Assembly (NCBI RefSeq): GCF_013373065.1
Contig: NZ_JABXIN010000006.1
Location: 1-64,000 of the forward strand
Origin: Algoriphagus sp.
GTDB taxonomy: Bacteria > Bacteroidota > Bacteroidia > Cytophagales > Cyclobacteriaceae
Direction: 5' to 3'
Length of the DNA: 64,000 bases
The position numbers and the translations under genes are program-made. Each line of letters starts with the position of its first letter. The stretch's first letter is position 1. This document shows positions 36,505 to 47,500 of this stretch, piece by piece. The notes under the pieces were generated by a model. That model had not been told where the DNA came from, made no database searches, and saw only the letters and a program-made list of their open reading frames with translations.

Positions 36505-38764
36505 ATGTATTTCTGTTTCCGGCAAAAACCATCTTCAGCGTTCCATAGTCATATTTCCCTTTAAAATGCTCCCGGAGTTCCTTAATTCCTGAATATTTCT
36601 CTGCACTCCCCAAAATCTCAAGAATCACCTCACTGGGCAAGCAGTCCTCCAAATCAATCCTGCCTGCAGCAATACCTTCTGCTAGGTGCGACTTAATCGT
36701 GGATTCTGCGAGACCTCGAAGTAAGGAAATTTCAGAAATGGATTTCCCCGATTCAAAAAGCTGCAAAGTGCTTTCCAAGGAGTCTCCTTTCTGTCTTTTC
36801 GGGCTTGGGACTCCAACCTTTTTTCGCCCAGTCTTAGACTTAATTTCTTGAAGGATTTCGGTTGCATCAATCTTCGCAAAGTCAAAAAATTGACGTCTAA
36901 GTTGCAAAAGACCTTTATCCACAGATCCCATTTTTGAAGAAATTTGGCCTGTAAACAACTCTTCCAATAAAACCTTAACTTTTTTGATTTGGGAGATTTT
37001 TCGAAATGTAAGTTGCTCGAGGGATTCCAATCCTTGAAGGTATTTCTTGGTTTTTGAAAAGTTGGAAACCAATGTCATCTGTTTGATGAGGCGTTTCCAT
37101 ATTTCCAAAAGAAAATTTTCATAATAATCCGAGCCCTTTTGTATTCGATCAAAAAAAGCCTCTCGGTCATTTTTTTGCAAGAGCTGTAAAAGTTGATTTT
37201 GGAAACGGCTAGAATTCACCAATTCAGATTGAATTTGGTCTTTAATCCAAGGAATGGCGCCTTTCATGCTTTCTTCTTCAAACTCTAAACTAGATTCCTG
37301 ATCCTTTTGGAAACTTCTTAATTCCTTCATAAAAGCTCCAAAGTCGAAGGTATCTTGAATCACCTTTTGAAGATATCTACCCCTGTGAAAATCAAGCAAT
37401 TCTTTAAATCTCTTTTGGCCTTTTGCCGAAACCGAAAAATCAACAACTGCTTTATCCGAAAACAAAAGTTGGGATTGAATCCGACTTCGTAAATGCAAAC
37501 CAGCCAGGCTTTTCAACCTACTCAAGGCTACATAGACTTGTCCGGGAGCAAATGCCTCGCCCACATCGATAATCGCTTTCTCAAAGGTCAATCCCTGACT
37601 TTTATGAACAGTAACTGCCCAAGCCAACTTGATTGGAAAATGACAAAAAGTTCCAACCACCTCTTCATCCAGTTCGTTGGTCTGCGGATTTACTACATAT
37701 TTCTTATTTTCCCATATTTCTTTCCGAAGTCTGAACTCTCCACGATCTCCATCCATTTTAACAGAAACCGAATCCTCATCTAAGGAAGTAACTGTAGCCA
37801 GTTTTCCATTGAAATACAATCCCATCCCGGAACTGTCATTTTTTATAAACATGATCCGGGCTCCCACTCGAAGTTCCAGTCTTTCAGGAATCGGATACAA
37901 AGATTCTGTGAAATCCCCCCAAATCTCAGCGAGATAGAACCAGGAGGGTTCTGCAAGATTTTGAAGTTCCCGCTGGTTGATCTGATGTGCTTTGTAATTA
38001 TGGGTTGTGATTGTAATACAATCCGAAACAGAAGCTAATTCTTCCTGACTTTTATAATGTTGGTTGAGAAGTTGAATATCTGCTGAGGTAACTTGATTAT
38101 CCCTAAGATGATTTAGGACCTGAATAAATTCCTCATCACTTTGTCTAAAAATCTTATCCAATTCCAAATAAACCAATCCAGATTGTTGTAGGGCTTTAGC
38201 TTCAAAAAAATGCATGGAAGCATAGAACTTTCGCAAAACTTCCCATTCCTGGTCTTTAACTATCGGAGGTAATTGATATAGATCTCCAATCAGTAAAACC
38301 TGTACTCCGCCAAAAGGATCTTGAAAATTTCCTTTGACACTTTTCAACCGGAAATCAACCGCATCTAAGACATCCGCGCGGAGCATACTCACTTCATCGA
38401 TCACCAATAAATCCAATGCTCGAAGCACATCCTTACGAACCAAATTCAGGGGATGTTTTCTGGCCAAAGTACTTTGGGTGAAGAACCCATATTGATCAGA
38501 AAAGGAAAATTCTGAATCTCTCACAGGCAAAAAACTTCCCAAAGGCAATAAAAACTGAGAGTGAATCGTGACCCCTTTTGCATGCAAAGCCGCAATTCCA
38601 GTGGGGGCTACCACTATGTAATTTTTATAGGTATGTTCTGCCAATTCCCTCAAAAAAGTGGTTTTTCCCGTGCCTGCTTTTCCGGTAAGAAAAATTGGAG
38701 CTGCAGTTTGATTAATGAAATTTGCTGCCAGCTTTAATTTATCTGTAGAAAAATCCTCATTCAT
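36503..38764 (-). CDS. PIF1/RecD-like ATP-dependent helicase with C-terminal HTH_40-type domain
   Basis: A 753-residue SF1 helicase. Walker A is FLTGKAGTGKTTFL near residue 30, Walker B DLLVIDEVSML, followed by IGDLYQLPPIV and, in the second RecA domain, WAVTVHKSQGLTFEKAI. The last 120 residues (LFESGKSISEISLLRGLAES) form a helix-turn-helix-like helper domain seen in Bacteroidota PIF1-like proteins. It probably unwinds structured DNA or R-loops during replication and repair. ATG at 38764 is chosen over TTG at 38773. Its stop codon overlaps the terminator shared with the convergent esterase gene. Confidence 0.9.
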   Translation of the reverse strand: MNEDFSTDKLKLAANFINQTAAPIFLTGKAGTGKTTFLRELAEHTYKNYIVVAPTGIAALHAKGVTIHSQFLLPLGSFLPVRDSEFSFSDQYGFFTQSTLARKHPLNLVRKDVLRALDLLVIDEVSMLRADVLDAVDFRLKSVKGNFQDPFGGVQVLLIGDLYQLPPIVKDQEWEVLRKFYASMHFFEAKALQQSGLVYLELDKIFRQSDEEFIQVLNHLRDNQVTSADIQLLNQHYKSQEELASVSDCITITTHNYKAHQINQRELQNLAEPSWFYLAEIWGDFTESLYPIPERLELRVGARIMFIKNDSSGMGLYFNGKLATVTSLDEDSVSVKMDGDRGEFRLRKEIWENKKYVVNPQTNELDEEVVGTFCHFPIKLAWAVTVHKSQGLTFEKAIIDVGEAFAPGQVYVALSRLKSLAGLHLRSRIQSQLLFSDKAVVDFSVSAKGQKRFKELLDFHRGRYLQKVIQDTFDFGAFMKELRSFQKDQESSLEFEEESMKGAIPWIKDQIQSELVNSSRFQNQLLQLLQKNDREAFFDRIQKGSDYYENFLLEIWKRLIKQMTLVSNFSKTKKYLQGLESLEQLTFRKISQIKKVKVLLEELFTGQISSKMGSVDKGLLQLRRQFFDFAKIDATEILQEIKSKTGRKKVGVPSPKRQKGDSLESTLQLFESGKSISEISLLRGLAESTIKSHLAEGIAAGRIDLEDCLPSEVILEILGSAEKYSGIKELREHFKGKYDYGTLKMVFAGNRNT

Positions 38765-38858
38765 AGATTTCAAAGAAAATGTAGATAAAAATACAATCCC
38801 AATTTAATCCGATCTGATTTGCATTAGATAAGCTATATAAAAGCTGAATTCTCCGGCT

Positions 38859-40484
38859 TTACCCTTTCTTTTTCGACTTTTTATTTTCAGGATTTTTCAA
38901 AAACATTCGGCCAACTTCTGAAGGCATGATCTCCGTAATTCCAGTTTTACTGGTTTCCCAGATAAAATTAAATGGCCCTCGATAAACATTTCGAGATGAT
39001 TGAAACCTGGCTTTTCTATAGCTTTTTTGATTGGGAAGATTTGTTTTCCGAAGAGCAGCATTACCGGCAAAGGAGGCTAATTTGTTAACATTTTGCGAAT
39101 CTCCCTTCTGCTCTATTTCGATGTGAAAATCTTCAAAATCAAAAGTCAACTCATTTTGGGCTGAATACTCATTTGCATTCATTTGCAATTCCAAACGATG
39201 TAATTTTCCAGATTTGATTCTCACTCCGGCTAATTCTTCTGTAATGGAATTAAGAGATGTCAAATCCATTGGAGAGAGAGACATGTTTAAATGAAATGAT
39301 TCTTGCTTATAAGGTACTGCAATTACAGCATTCAAGGGAGTATGCCCCATGAAATCGCTTTGAAGAGAAATCTTCATTTCTCGATCTTTACGCAAAGAAT
39401 CAACCGTGACAAAACCCTCAATCTGAGCATTTAAATTATCAAAGCGAATCAATCCAGGCTTTTCTTTACCATTTCCTATTTCTTGGTAGTCGAAGCGACT
39501 ATTCTTTAAAATCACTGTATCGAGATCTAATGGAAAAGGAATACTCTCCAACAATCCTAAAAACAGTTTTTTGGGAGATTCGAAAGGCCTTGGTTTATTT
39601 TTATTTCGTAAATCAACCATTACCAAGCTATCTAAAGTCAACTTATTGGCAATGGCAGACCATTTTCCATAAAGATCACTTCCTGCATCTATTCCTTCAA
39701 GACTGATCCTTTTTAAATCAAAATTGATCAAATCTTCCTGATGAATGGATTGTTTTGAAGCCGTCACTAAATCCTCTGAAGTGTAGAAGGAAATGTCCTC
39801 CACATTTATCAATTGTCCCAATAAATCAAGGGTGATGGCCCTGATTTTAACAACCTTTCCTTCGTTCAATTCTAAGTGGAGATTTTTTAGGCTACTTTTT
39901 ATCTCCTCCAATTCAAAAGGAATAATATGCCTCAAGATTTTTTTATCCGTTTGAATTCCACTTGCCTGAATCGTCAAGTCTGTAAATCCTCCAATTCTTT
40001 TTGTATGTTCTCCTTCTAAAAAGAGCTCCGCAGTTCCGTTTATTACTTTCAGGTTTTTTATTTCTCCCCTGCTAATGATATCCTCAAAAAACTTTTGAAA
40101 AGCATGCGATCCTTTTTTGCTCTCTGATTTCTCATTGGTCAAGGTTAGGCGAAATGCTGGTTTTTGCAGAATTAACTCATCAATAATTACCTGTTTATCA
40201 GTCAGAAAATCCCAGATATGGAGATTGTTTAAAATCATTTTCTCCAAACTTCCACTAAACGAATTTGATTCGTCTTTTTTCAGAGGAATAATCATGATCC
40301 GTTCAAGTTCCACCTTTTGGCTGAGCAGATTTACAGATAAGTCTTCAAACTTAAGATCATAGGACCGATTGGAATTGGTATTAATTTGATTTTGAATCAA
40401 TTCTCCTATCATCGAAGACAAATACAGGATTGTCGCCATGATTAGGAGAAATAAAAAAGCCAAACCAAAAAGAATTTTTTTCAT
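38859..40484 (-). CDS. AsmA/DUF748-like membrane-anchored periplasmic protein
   Basis: A 541-residue protein with one N-terminal membrane helix (ILFGLAFLFLLIMATILYL) and a long beta-rich periplasmic body. LKFEDLSVNLLSQKVELERI and repeated segments of the form LxLDxLxxxx(I/V)DLRN recall AsmA-family and DUF748 proteins, which form elongated beta-grooves implicated in lipid transport between membranes. The C-terminus is basic (KKSKKKG). It is a single gene between the helicase and the divergent nuclease-like gene. Family assignment is by resemblance only. Confidence 0.65.
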   Translation of the reverse strand: MKKILFGLAFLFLLIMATILYLSSMIGELIQNQINTNSNRSYDLKFEDLSVNLLSQKVELERIMIIPLKKDESNSFSGSLEKMILNNLHIWDFLTDKQVIIDELILQKPAFRLTLTNEKSESKKGSHAFQKFFEDIISRGEIKNLKVINGTAELFLEGEHTKRIGGFTDLTIQASGIQTDKKILRHIIPFELEEIKSSLKNLHLELNEGKVVKIRAITLDLLGQLINVEDISFYTSEDLVTASKQSIHQEDLINFDLKRISLEGIDAGSDLYGKWSAIANKLTLDSLVMVDLRNKNKPRPFESPKKLFLGLLESIPFPLDLDTVILKNSRFDYQEIGNGKEKPGLIRFDNLNAQIEGFVTVDSLRKDREMKISLQSDFMGHTPLNAVIAVPYKQESFHLNMSLSPMDLTSLNSITEELAGVRIKSGKLHRLELQMNANEYSAQNELTFDFEDFHIEIEQKGDSQNVNKLASFAGNAALRKTNLPNQKSYRKARFQSSRNVYRGPFNFIWETSKTGITEIMPSEVGRMFLKNPENKKSKKKG

Positions 40485-40533
40485 GGTTATAATTTAATCA
40501 GATATTTAAGAATTAAAGACATTCCGTTTCAAG

Positions 40534-41340
40534 ATGAACCAAGCACTGAGTCACATAACTTTACCATTTATTCTTTTTCTCTTTTTTGGAATTACCTTAC
40601 CGTCCATGGCCCAAGAAAGCACGCTTCGAATTTTATCCTACAATATCTATCATGGAGAAAACCCAAATGTCCCCGGGGAACCCAATTTGGATTCGATTGC
40701 GCAGCTCATTATCGAAATAAATCCAGATGTGGTGGCACTTCAAGAAGTCGATAGCATGACTGAACGAACGGCAAGAATTTATGGTAAAAAGCTCAATCTA
40801 ATTGAGGAATTAGCTAAGAAAACAGGGTTAGAAGGGTATTTTTCGAAAGCCATGGATTATTCTGAAGGAGGCTATGGAGAAGGATTGCTAGTTAAAAAAT
40901 CAGACGAATTTCTCAGTCAGAAATTGCCAATACCAGCTGGTGGTGAACCACGAGCTGCGGCTTGGGCTTTGTCCGATTTTGAAGGTAAATCCATTTGGAT
41001 TGGAGGGACTCATCTCTGCCACCAGTTTCAAGAAAATAGAATTGCTCAAGTCCAAGCTCTTCAAAAGTTCGCATTGGAAAAATCTCATCCAATTATTTGG
41101 TTAGGCGATCTTAATTTCAGCCCTGAAGATAAGGAGTACAAATACATAAACGCTGCTTTCTTGGATGCTGCATTCATGAGCCAGGACAATTCACCCACCT
41201 ACCAATCAACACCCCATGAAGGACGAATTGATTATGTTTGGTATACCGGTGATGACTTTGAGTTGATCCATTATGAAGTTATTCCTGTTTTTTACTCAGA
41301 TCATTTCCCGGTTTTGGTCGAATTAAAATTGAAAAATTGA
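40534..41340 (+). CDS. Exported endonuclease/exonuclease/phosphatase family protein
   Basis: A 268-residue protein with a signal peptide (to about SMAQES) and an EEP fold: LRILSYNIYHGEN, VVALQEVDSMTERT (metal Glu), WIGGTHLCHQF, PIIWLGDLNFSPEDKEY (Asp-x-Asn) and FYSDHFPVLVELKL (Ser-Asp-His). Exported Bacteroidota members act as phosphodiesterases or phosphatases on lipids, nucleic acids or inositol phosphates. Its TGA overlaps the ATG of the following DUF1080 lipoprotein (TGATG), so the two are translated together. Confidence 0.88.
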   Translation: MNQALSHITLPFILFLFFGITLPSMAQESTLRILSYNIYHGENPNVPGEPNLDSIAQLIIEINPDVVALQEVDSMTERTARIYGKKLNLIEELAKKTGLEGYFSKAMDYSEGGYGEGLLVKKSDEFLSQKLPIPAGGEPRAAAWALSDFEGKSIWIGGTHLCHQFQENRIAQVQALQKFALEKSHPIIWLGDLNFSPEDKEYKYINAAFLDAAFMSQDNSPTYQSTPHEGRIDYVWYTGDDFELIHYEVIPVFYSDHFPVLVELKLKN

Positions 41341-42188
41341 TGAAAAATCTTTTCTCGCTAATCTTCCTCTTTGTTATTTCATTTTCCTGCACAAACCCAA
41401 TCCAAGAGGAAGAATTGGTTTGGCGACAATTATTCAATGGAAAAGATCTTGACGAATGGGACATCAAAATAAAGAGCCACGATCTAAATGAAAATTTTGC
41501 CAATACCTTTCGGGTTGAAAATGGATTAATGAGTGTTCGATACGATGGATATGAGGCCTTCAATCAACAGTATGGCCATATTTTTTATAAAGAACCTTTC
41601 TCCTATTACCTTCTTCAAGTAGAATACCGCTTCATAGGTGAGCAGGCCCCGGGAGGGGAAGGTTGGGCCTGGAGAAATAGTGGGGCCATGCTACATTCCC
41701 AAGATCCCAAAACCATGCTTCAAGATCAGGACTTCCCAATTTCAATCGAAGGGCAGTTTTTGGGAGGAAATGGAAAAGACGAACGGAGTACCTCCAATTT
41801 ATGCACTCCAGGTACAAATGTAGTTTTAGCTGATACTCTTTTTACTCCTCACTGCATTAATTCAAAATCAAAGACTTATCACGGAGATCAATGGGTTCAA
41901 GCGAATTTCATCGTTTTGGGAGGAGAAGAAGTTTATCATCTCATAGAACGAGACACGGTTTTCAGCTACTCCAAACCTCAAATTGGAGGAGGGATGGTTA
42001 ATCCCGTAGATTCATTGGTAAAACTGGATGGAAAAATTTTGGAATCAGGATACATTGCTTTACAAAGCGAAAGTCATCCAATTGATTTCAGAAAAGTGGA
42101 TCTTATAGACCTTGCCCCCTTCAAAAATGATCGGGAAAAATTGAATGAATTAGTCCATCGGGCATTATCAACAGAACCTATAAACTGA
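41340..42188 (+). CDS. DUF1080 (3-keto-disaccharide hydrolase-like) lipoprotein
   Basis: A 282-residue lipoprotein (lipobox ISFSC) with one DUF1080 domain: VWRQLFNGKDLDEWDIKI at the start, YRFIGEQAPGGEGWAWRNSG and SIEGQFLGGNGKDERSTSN in the middle and a ligand-site-like GYIALQSESHPIDFRKVDL at the end. The GYIALQSESHP(I/V)xFRxV ending is characteristic of the single-domain group. The ATG at 41340 is preferred to the TTG one codon earlier because it makes a TGATG junction with the preceding gene. It shares family, but not operon, with the double-domain protein at 22739. Confidence 0.87.
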   Translation: MKNLFSLIFLFVISFSCTNPIQEEELVWRQLFNGKDLDEWDIKIKSHDLNENFANTFRVENGLMSVRYDGYEAFNQQYGHIFYKEPFSYYLLQVEYRFIGEQAPGGEGWAWRNSGAMLHSQDPKTMLQDQDFPISIEGQFLGGNGKDERSTSNLCTPGTNVVLADTLFTPHCINSKSKTYHGDQWVQANFIVLGGEEVYHLIERDTVFSYSKPQIGGGMVNPVDSLVKLDGKILESGYIALQSESHPIDFRKVDLIDLAPFKNDREKLNELVHRALSTEPIN

Positions 42189-42370
42189 TCCTACTTTTTA
42201 ATACTTTTTTAGTAAATTCTAATTTGCGGTTATATTTTTCAAAGAATTGGGAGGCACATTTTAGAAAATTTGTTTTTACTGATTGAAAAGTTTTATCCCA
42301 AAAATTTCAATTTACCCAAAAATTAGCCTAGATTTTACTAGAATTTTTCTTGACACTAGCCTGATTATTA

Positions 42371-44569
42371 ATGATTTTCAAAAAACTTTGGAAGGCTTTC
42401 CTTCGAATTTTTGGTAAGGAAGCATCCGTCACCTCCCATCCCCCCTCCCACGAGCCTCTGCTCAAAACTTCTAACAAGGAGATCCGGGGTACCTTAAAAG
42501 TTATAGAAGGCACACTTCCGACAGATATTTATGGGGTGTTCAATGTTTCACTTCCGGTAGGATCAGTTAATTCTGAAGGTTTACCTTTTCCAGAAAAAAC
42601 CAAATACGGAAAACATAATGCTGAATATGGTTCTCCGATTATGAATGGAGATGGGATGGTCATTCAGGTGGACTTCAACCAGCCTGAACCAGCCATTCAA
42701 ACGAAAATCATGAAAACTCCCTGTTACTATGCCGATTTGGCAACCAAGCAGGGAACACCTCACCATGGCTTAATGGGATTTCACAATATGGGAATTACCC
42801 GAATGAGTATGGTCTTCGGGGCAAGAAATGAACTGAATACCGCAACCCAGCCAGTAAAATTCAAAGGTCAAAAAAATGGAAGCTTAATGGCTACCTATGA
42901 TGTGGGGCGTCCTTACCTTTTGGATTCTGAGTCATTGGAATTGGTCACACCAATGGGTAAATGCAGTGAATGGATGACTGCCGAACCTCCAATGGTTCCA
43001 TGGCCCTTTGGGATTGTTCAAACATCAGCTCATCCTATTTTTGACCCAATTACACAGGAAGTTTTTACAGTCAACTATTCAAGAGACAAAGGCTCCTTCA
43101 CCCATTTAGAACAGACGCTTCACCATATAAAGCATAACAGAGACTCCTTTAAGGAAAAACTTGAAAAATTGGCACATGAACTTGTTGACCATGAAGACGA
43201 TAAACATGTGCATCATCAAGTCACAAACTTTTTTCAGGAATTGAATACCCATGTTGAAGGACATCCACATGATCCTGATAATCCTAAAGGAGATGTTTTT
43301 ATGTATTTATTGGCTTGGAATGGGGATGGGCCCGTTGTCCATTGGGATCTTGAGGATCAATTTGGAGATAAACTTGCCATCTATGAATGCATGCATCAAA
43401 TGGGTGTCACCGAGGATTTTATCATATTATCTGATTGTTCCTTCAAGTTTGCTCTGGATTTATTGTTTGACAACCCTTTTCCGGAAAGTAAAGTAATCGA
43501 GCGTTTAATCAGGCGATTGGGAACTGTAAAAATGGAACCTTTTACTACGGTCTATTTAGTAAAACGAGCAGATTTAGACCCTAAAAAAGAAAAAGTAACA
43601 GCTTATCGGCTTGAAAGCCCAATCCCTCTTGAAACGATTCATTACAGTTGTGACTACGCAAATCCAGATGGGATTATTACCCTTTATGGAGTACACAATG
43701 CCGCAACCTGTATAGCAGAATGGGTGCGAACATTTGATAAAAGAGCCTTAGACAAAAAGCCGGTTGACCCTGACTATTATTCACTTTTTGCAGTAGGAAG
43801 CATGGATATTAGCCGATTGGGAAAATGGAAAATTGATTCAAAATCACTTAAGGTTATAGAAGAGGAAAGCCAAGTCTATGAAGACCCTGGCAAATACAAA
43901 GAAGAGCATCTAGGCCCCAATACATGGACCATTGTCTTGTATACCTATCGAGATATTCTTTCTTCTGAAAAAGTAGTTCCAACCATCAAACAATTATGGT
44001 ATGTAAGTGATGGAACAGACCCAAATCTATTAACTGAATTTGTGTATAAGTTGTACAAAAAATACCCACATCGTAAGCTTTCCTTAGATGAAATCAAAGA
44101 TGCTACAAGAAGGGAGCTACCATTTAGCATTACACGGGTGAATTTAGAAACCATGCAACCTGAGGATTATTACCAATGTGATAAAAAAACCTACATACGA
44201 GGAATACATTTCATCCCTAAGAAATCCCCCACCCCATCTGTTCCTGAAGAGTTGGATGGATATCTTTTCTGCCCTGCTCAAGTGGGACATCAACAAGCAG
44301 ATGGGGATTGGAAATATACTAGCGAATTTTGGGTTTTTGATGCCACATCTATTTCAAATGGACCGATCTGTAAATTGACTAATGAGGATGTCAAGTTTGC
44401 CTTTACCTTGCATACTTCCTGGATGCCAGCAAGTGGCCCCTCTGATCAAACTTTCAAAATTTCAACACGAGATGATTATCAGGAAGTAATCGATAACATT
44501 GGAATTAAAGCTGATCAAAAATTCCTGACAGAATTCTTTGAAGAAAATATTTACCCTCATTTCCAGTAA
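42371..44569 (+). CDS. Carotenoid oxygenase (retinal pigment epithelial membrane protein) family
   Basis: A 732-residue protein, longer than the usual 450-550. It has the family's N-terminal pattern (IEGTLPTDIYGVFNVSLPVG, IMNGDGMVIQVDF) and candidate iron-ligand His residues in QTSAHPIFDP, HQMGVTEDFIILSD, VHNAATCIAEW and HTSWMPASGP. Members cleave carotenoid or other polyene double bonds with non-haem Fe(II). An insert around residues 255-310 is rich in His and Asp (VDHEDDKHVHHQ). No signal peptide is seen. The next gene, a kinase-cyclase, begins at the base after its stop codon, so the two are tightly coupled. Confidence 0.85.
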   Translation: MIFKKLWKAFLRIFGKEASVTSHPPSHEPLLKTSNKEIRGTLKVIEGTLPTDIYGVFNVSLPVGSVNSEGLPFPEKTKYGKHNAEYGSPIMNGDGMVIQVDFNQPEPAIQTKIMKTPCYYADLATKQGTPHHGLMGFHNMGITRMSMVFGARNELNTATQPVKFKGQKNGSLMATYDVGRPYLLDSESLELVTPMGKCSEWMTAEPPMVPWPFGIVQTSAHPIFDPITQEVFTVNYSRDKGSFTHLEQTLHHIKHNRDSFKEKLEKLAHELVDHEDDKHVHHQVTNFFQELNTHVEGHPHDPDNPKGDVFMYLLAWNGDGPVVHWDLEDQFGDKLAIYECMHQMGVTEDFIILSDCSFKFALDLLFDNPFPESKVIERLIRRLGTVKMEPFTTVYLVKRADLDPKKEKVTAYRLESPIPLETIHYSCDYANPDGIITLYGVHNAATCIAEWVRTFDKRALDKKPVDPDYYSLFAVGSMDISRLGKWKIDSKSLKVIEEESQVYEDPGKYKEEHLGPNTWTIVLYTYRDILSSEKVVPTIKQLWYVSDGTDPNLLTEFVYKLYKKYPHRKLSLDEIKDATRRELPFSITRVNLETMQPEDYYQCDKKTYIRGIHFIPKKSPTPSVPEELDGYLFCPAQVGHQQADGDWKYTSEFWVFDATSISNGPICKLTNEDVKFAFTLHTSWMPASGPSDQTFKISTRDDYQEVIDNIGIKADQKFLTEFFEENIYPHFQ

Positions 44570-47500
44570 ATGATAAGAGAAATTGGCGAAATCCATTCCC
44601 TAAAGTTGCTTTATGAAAGTAAGCGCAGCAAGCTCTTCACAGGAAGTAATGAAGGGGGTGAAAATGTATTGATTAAAGAAGACCTTACCGGGGATTTGGG
44701 GCGATTACATAATGAAGCCATGATCTCCAATCGGTCACCTCATGCCGGATTTAATCCCCAGGTGATTCTGTACAATAGTCGCGTGGTGATGGTTCGGGAA
44801 TTTTTGAAAGGAAATTCTCTTAATGAGATTATTGACAAAAAACCGCTTTCCATTGATCGATTCCTTCATTTTGCAATCAAAATATGTCATCAATTACAGG
44901 AGATCCATACAACAGGAACACTGCATAATGACCTAAACCCAAGAAATATTATCATCGATGAGGAAGGCGATTCTGTGAGATTAATTGATTTTGAGTTTGG
45001 AACGTCCATTCAAAATCTTGAATTACAATTTGAACCATTAAGTACGATTTCCGGGACGATCGAATACATTTCCCCTGAACAAACGGGAAGGATGAATCGA
45101 AAGCTGGATCAGCGGAGCGATTATTATTCCCTAGGGGCTACTTTTTATGAAATGCTAACTGGACAACCTCCATTCGAAGGAGAGGATGTTTTAGCGATTA
45201 TTCATTGTCATTTGGCCATTCAGCCAATTCCACCAAGTAAATTAAATCCGGAAGTTCCTCAGTTTATTGATAAAATTGTCCTGAAGCTTTTGGCAAAAAA
45301 TGCTGAAGAGCGCTATCAATCCATCCCTGGTTTATTAGCTGACTTGAATCTTTGTCAGCATCAACTGAAAAAGGATGGCTCAATTAAGGATGCTCATCCT
45401 GGCTTAACGGATATCGCTTCCAAGCTTCATATCAGTCAGCATTTATACGGTAGAGATCAAGAAGTTGGGACTTTAAAAGCTCGCTTTGCCGATGCATGTC
45501 TTGGTAAAAAAATTCTCATGACAATCGGCGGCTTCAGTGGAGTGGGAAAAAGTGTCCTTTGCCAGGAACTCTACAAGGAAGTTTCAGTACAAAATGGCCT
45601 TTTCCTTTCAGGAGCATTTGACGTATTAGACCGTCAGACGCCCTACTTAGCCTTCATAAAAGCCTTCCGACAATTTGCCGAATGGTTGATGGTCGAATCT
45701 CAAGAAGTCCAACAGTATTGGGCTAAAAAGCTAAACAGGGATTTAAAGGGACTTGGGCAAATCATCGTAGACATGGCGCCGAAACTGCGATATATCCTCC
45801 CTCCGCAGCCCGAATTAGTCAGCCTCACAGGTTTCGAAAATCAACAACGGATTCAATTCACCATCAATGCCTTCCTTCAAAGTTTGGCTTCAGAAGACAC
45901 ACCGTTGGTGCTTTTTCTTGATGACTACCAATGGGCCAACGATGCCTCGATTGAATTGCTAAAGAGCTTATTCAATAACTATAATTTGACTCACTTGATG
46001 GTGTTGGTTGCCTATCGTGATAATGAAACCCCTGAGTTTCATCCTTTTTCCCAAGCCATTCGAACCATCAAATCAAATAATCTGGATGAGAACCATCTAT
46101 TAATTGAAGAAATTCACCTGCAGCCTTTAAGTGAGCAGCATGTCGGAGTTTTGATTTCAGACACCTTGAAGTTGGAATCTTTGGAGGTTGCTGAATTGAC
46201 AGAATTGATCTATTCCAAAACGAAAGGGAATCCATTTTCTATTAATAAGTTTCTGGAATCTTTGTACAAAAACAAACTCTTGGAGTTTGACTATACCAAA
46301 AACAAATGGACTTGGAGCATTAAGAAAATCCAATCGCAAAACTTGAGCGATGATATCGTTGAATTACTACTTCTTCGAATTCGAGAATTGCCGGAAAACG
46401 CCCTACAAGTCATTAAGGCAGCTTCCGTTTTTGGGATAGAATTTTCCTTGAATCAATTAGCCATTATTACGGGAAAACCTACAACAGAAATCCATTCATT
46501 CCTTTGGCCTTTAATTCAAGAAGGATCACTGATCCCCCTCGGAAACGACTATAAATTCATTCCGGAATATTACAGCGAAACCAATCGAGATATTCACTTT
46601 CGTTTTGCTCATGCCAGAATACAGCAAGCTGTTTATGCTTTGTTAGAATCTTCAGAGAAGTCTCAATTTCATTTTGAGGTAGGTCAAATTTACCTTCAAA
46701 AGTTAAGTGAACAGGAAATAGCAGAACGGCCAATTGAAATTGCCTTGCACTATTCTTTGGGCTATGATGAAATAGTAAAATCAACAAATAAAGAGGAAAT
46801 CGGATGGCTTCTTCTAAAAGCAGGTAAAAAATCAGCTGAATCGGCCTCCTTTGAAGGAGCATTAAATTTCACTGAAATTGCTTTTGAACTCCTTGGAAAG
46901 AAACTGGATAAAGCTGAGAAATTTCAACTTCTCCTTGAAGGATTGGAATACTCCTATCTTTTGAAGGATACAGCAAAACAGGAAAAATTTGAAAAGTTAG
47001 CCTTTGGAGAAGCTGAATCCCTAGTGGATCGCGTTTTGGTTAATGAGGTAATTGTTAGATGTCTCGGCTTTGCGAATTTACCAAAGAAAGCGGTTGACAT
47101 TGCCCAAAAAGCCTTAGAAGAGGTCGGGATTTCTATACCAGATAAAGCCACAAAACTACAGATCATGTACCACGCTATCATGATCCAAGTATTGATCCCG
47201 AGAAAGAAATTACTGACTATCAAAGATATCACTGAGACTGAAGACCCCTTGGCTTTAGCCACTTTCAAACTATTGCTAGCGGCACTTTCTTCCTACTTTT
47301 TCGTCAACATTTCGACCTACCCTATTTTGATTTTTCAAATGTTAAAACTGACTATCAAAAAAGGGATGGCACCTGAGTCGGTTGTTGGAATTGCTTCCTA
47401 TGGATTAATCCTTACAACGGCGCTGAAAAAACCAGCTGATGGATATGAGGTTGTCAACAATTCGATGGAATTATTGAATAAGCCGGATCGAATGAAATAT

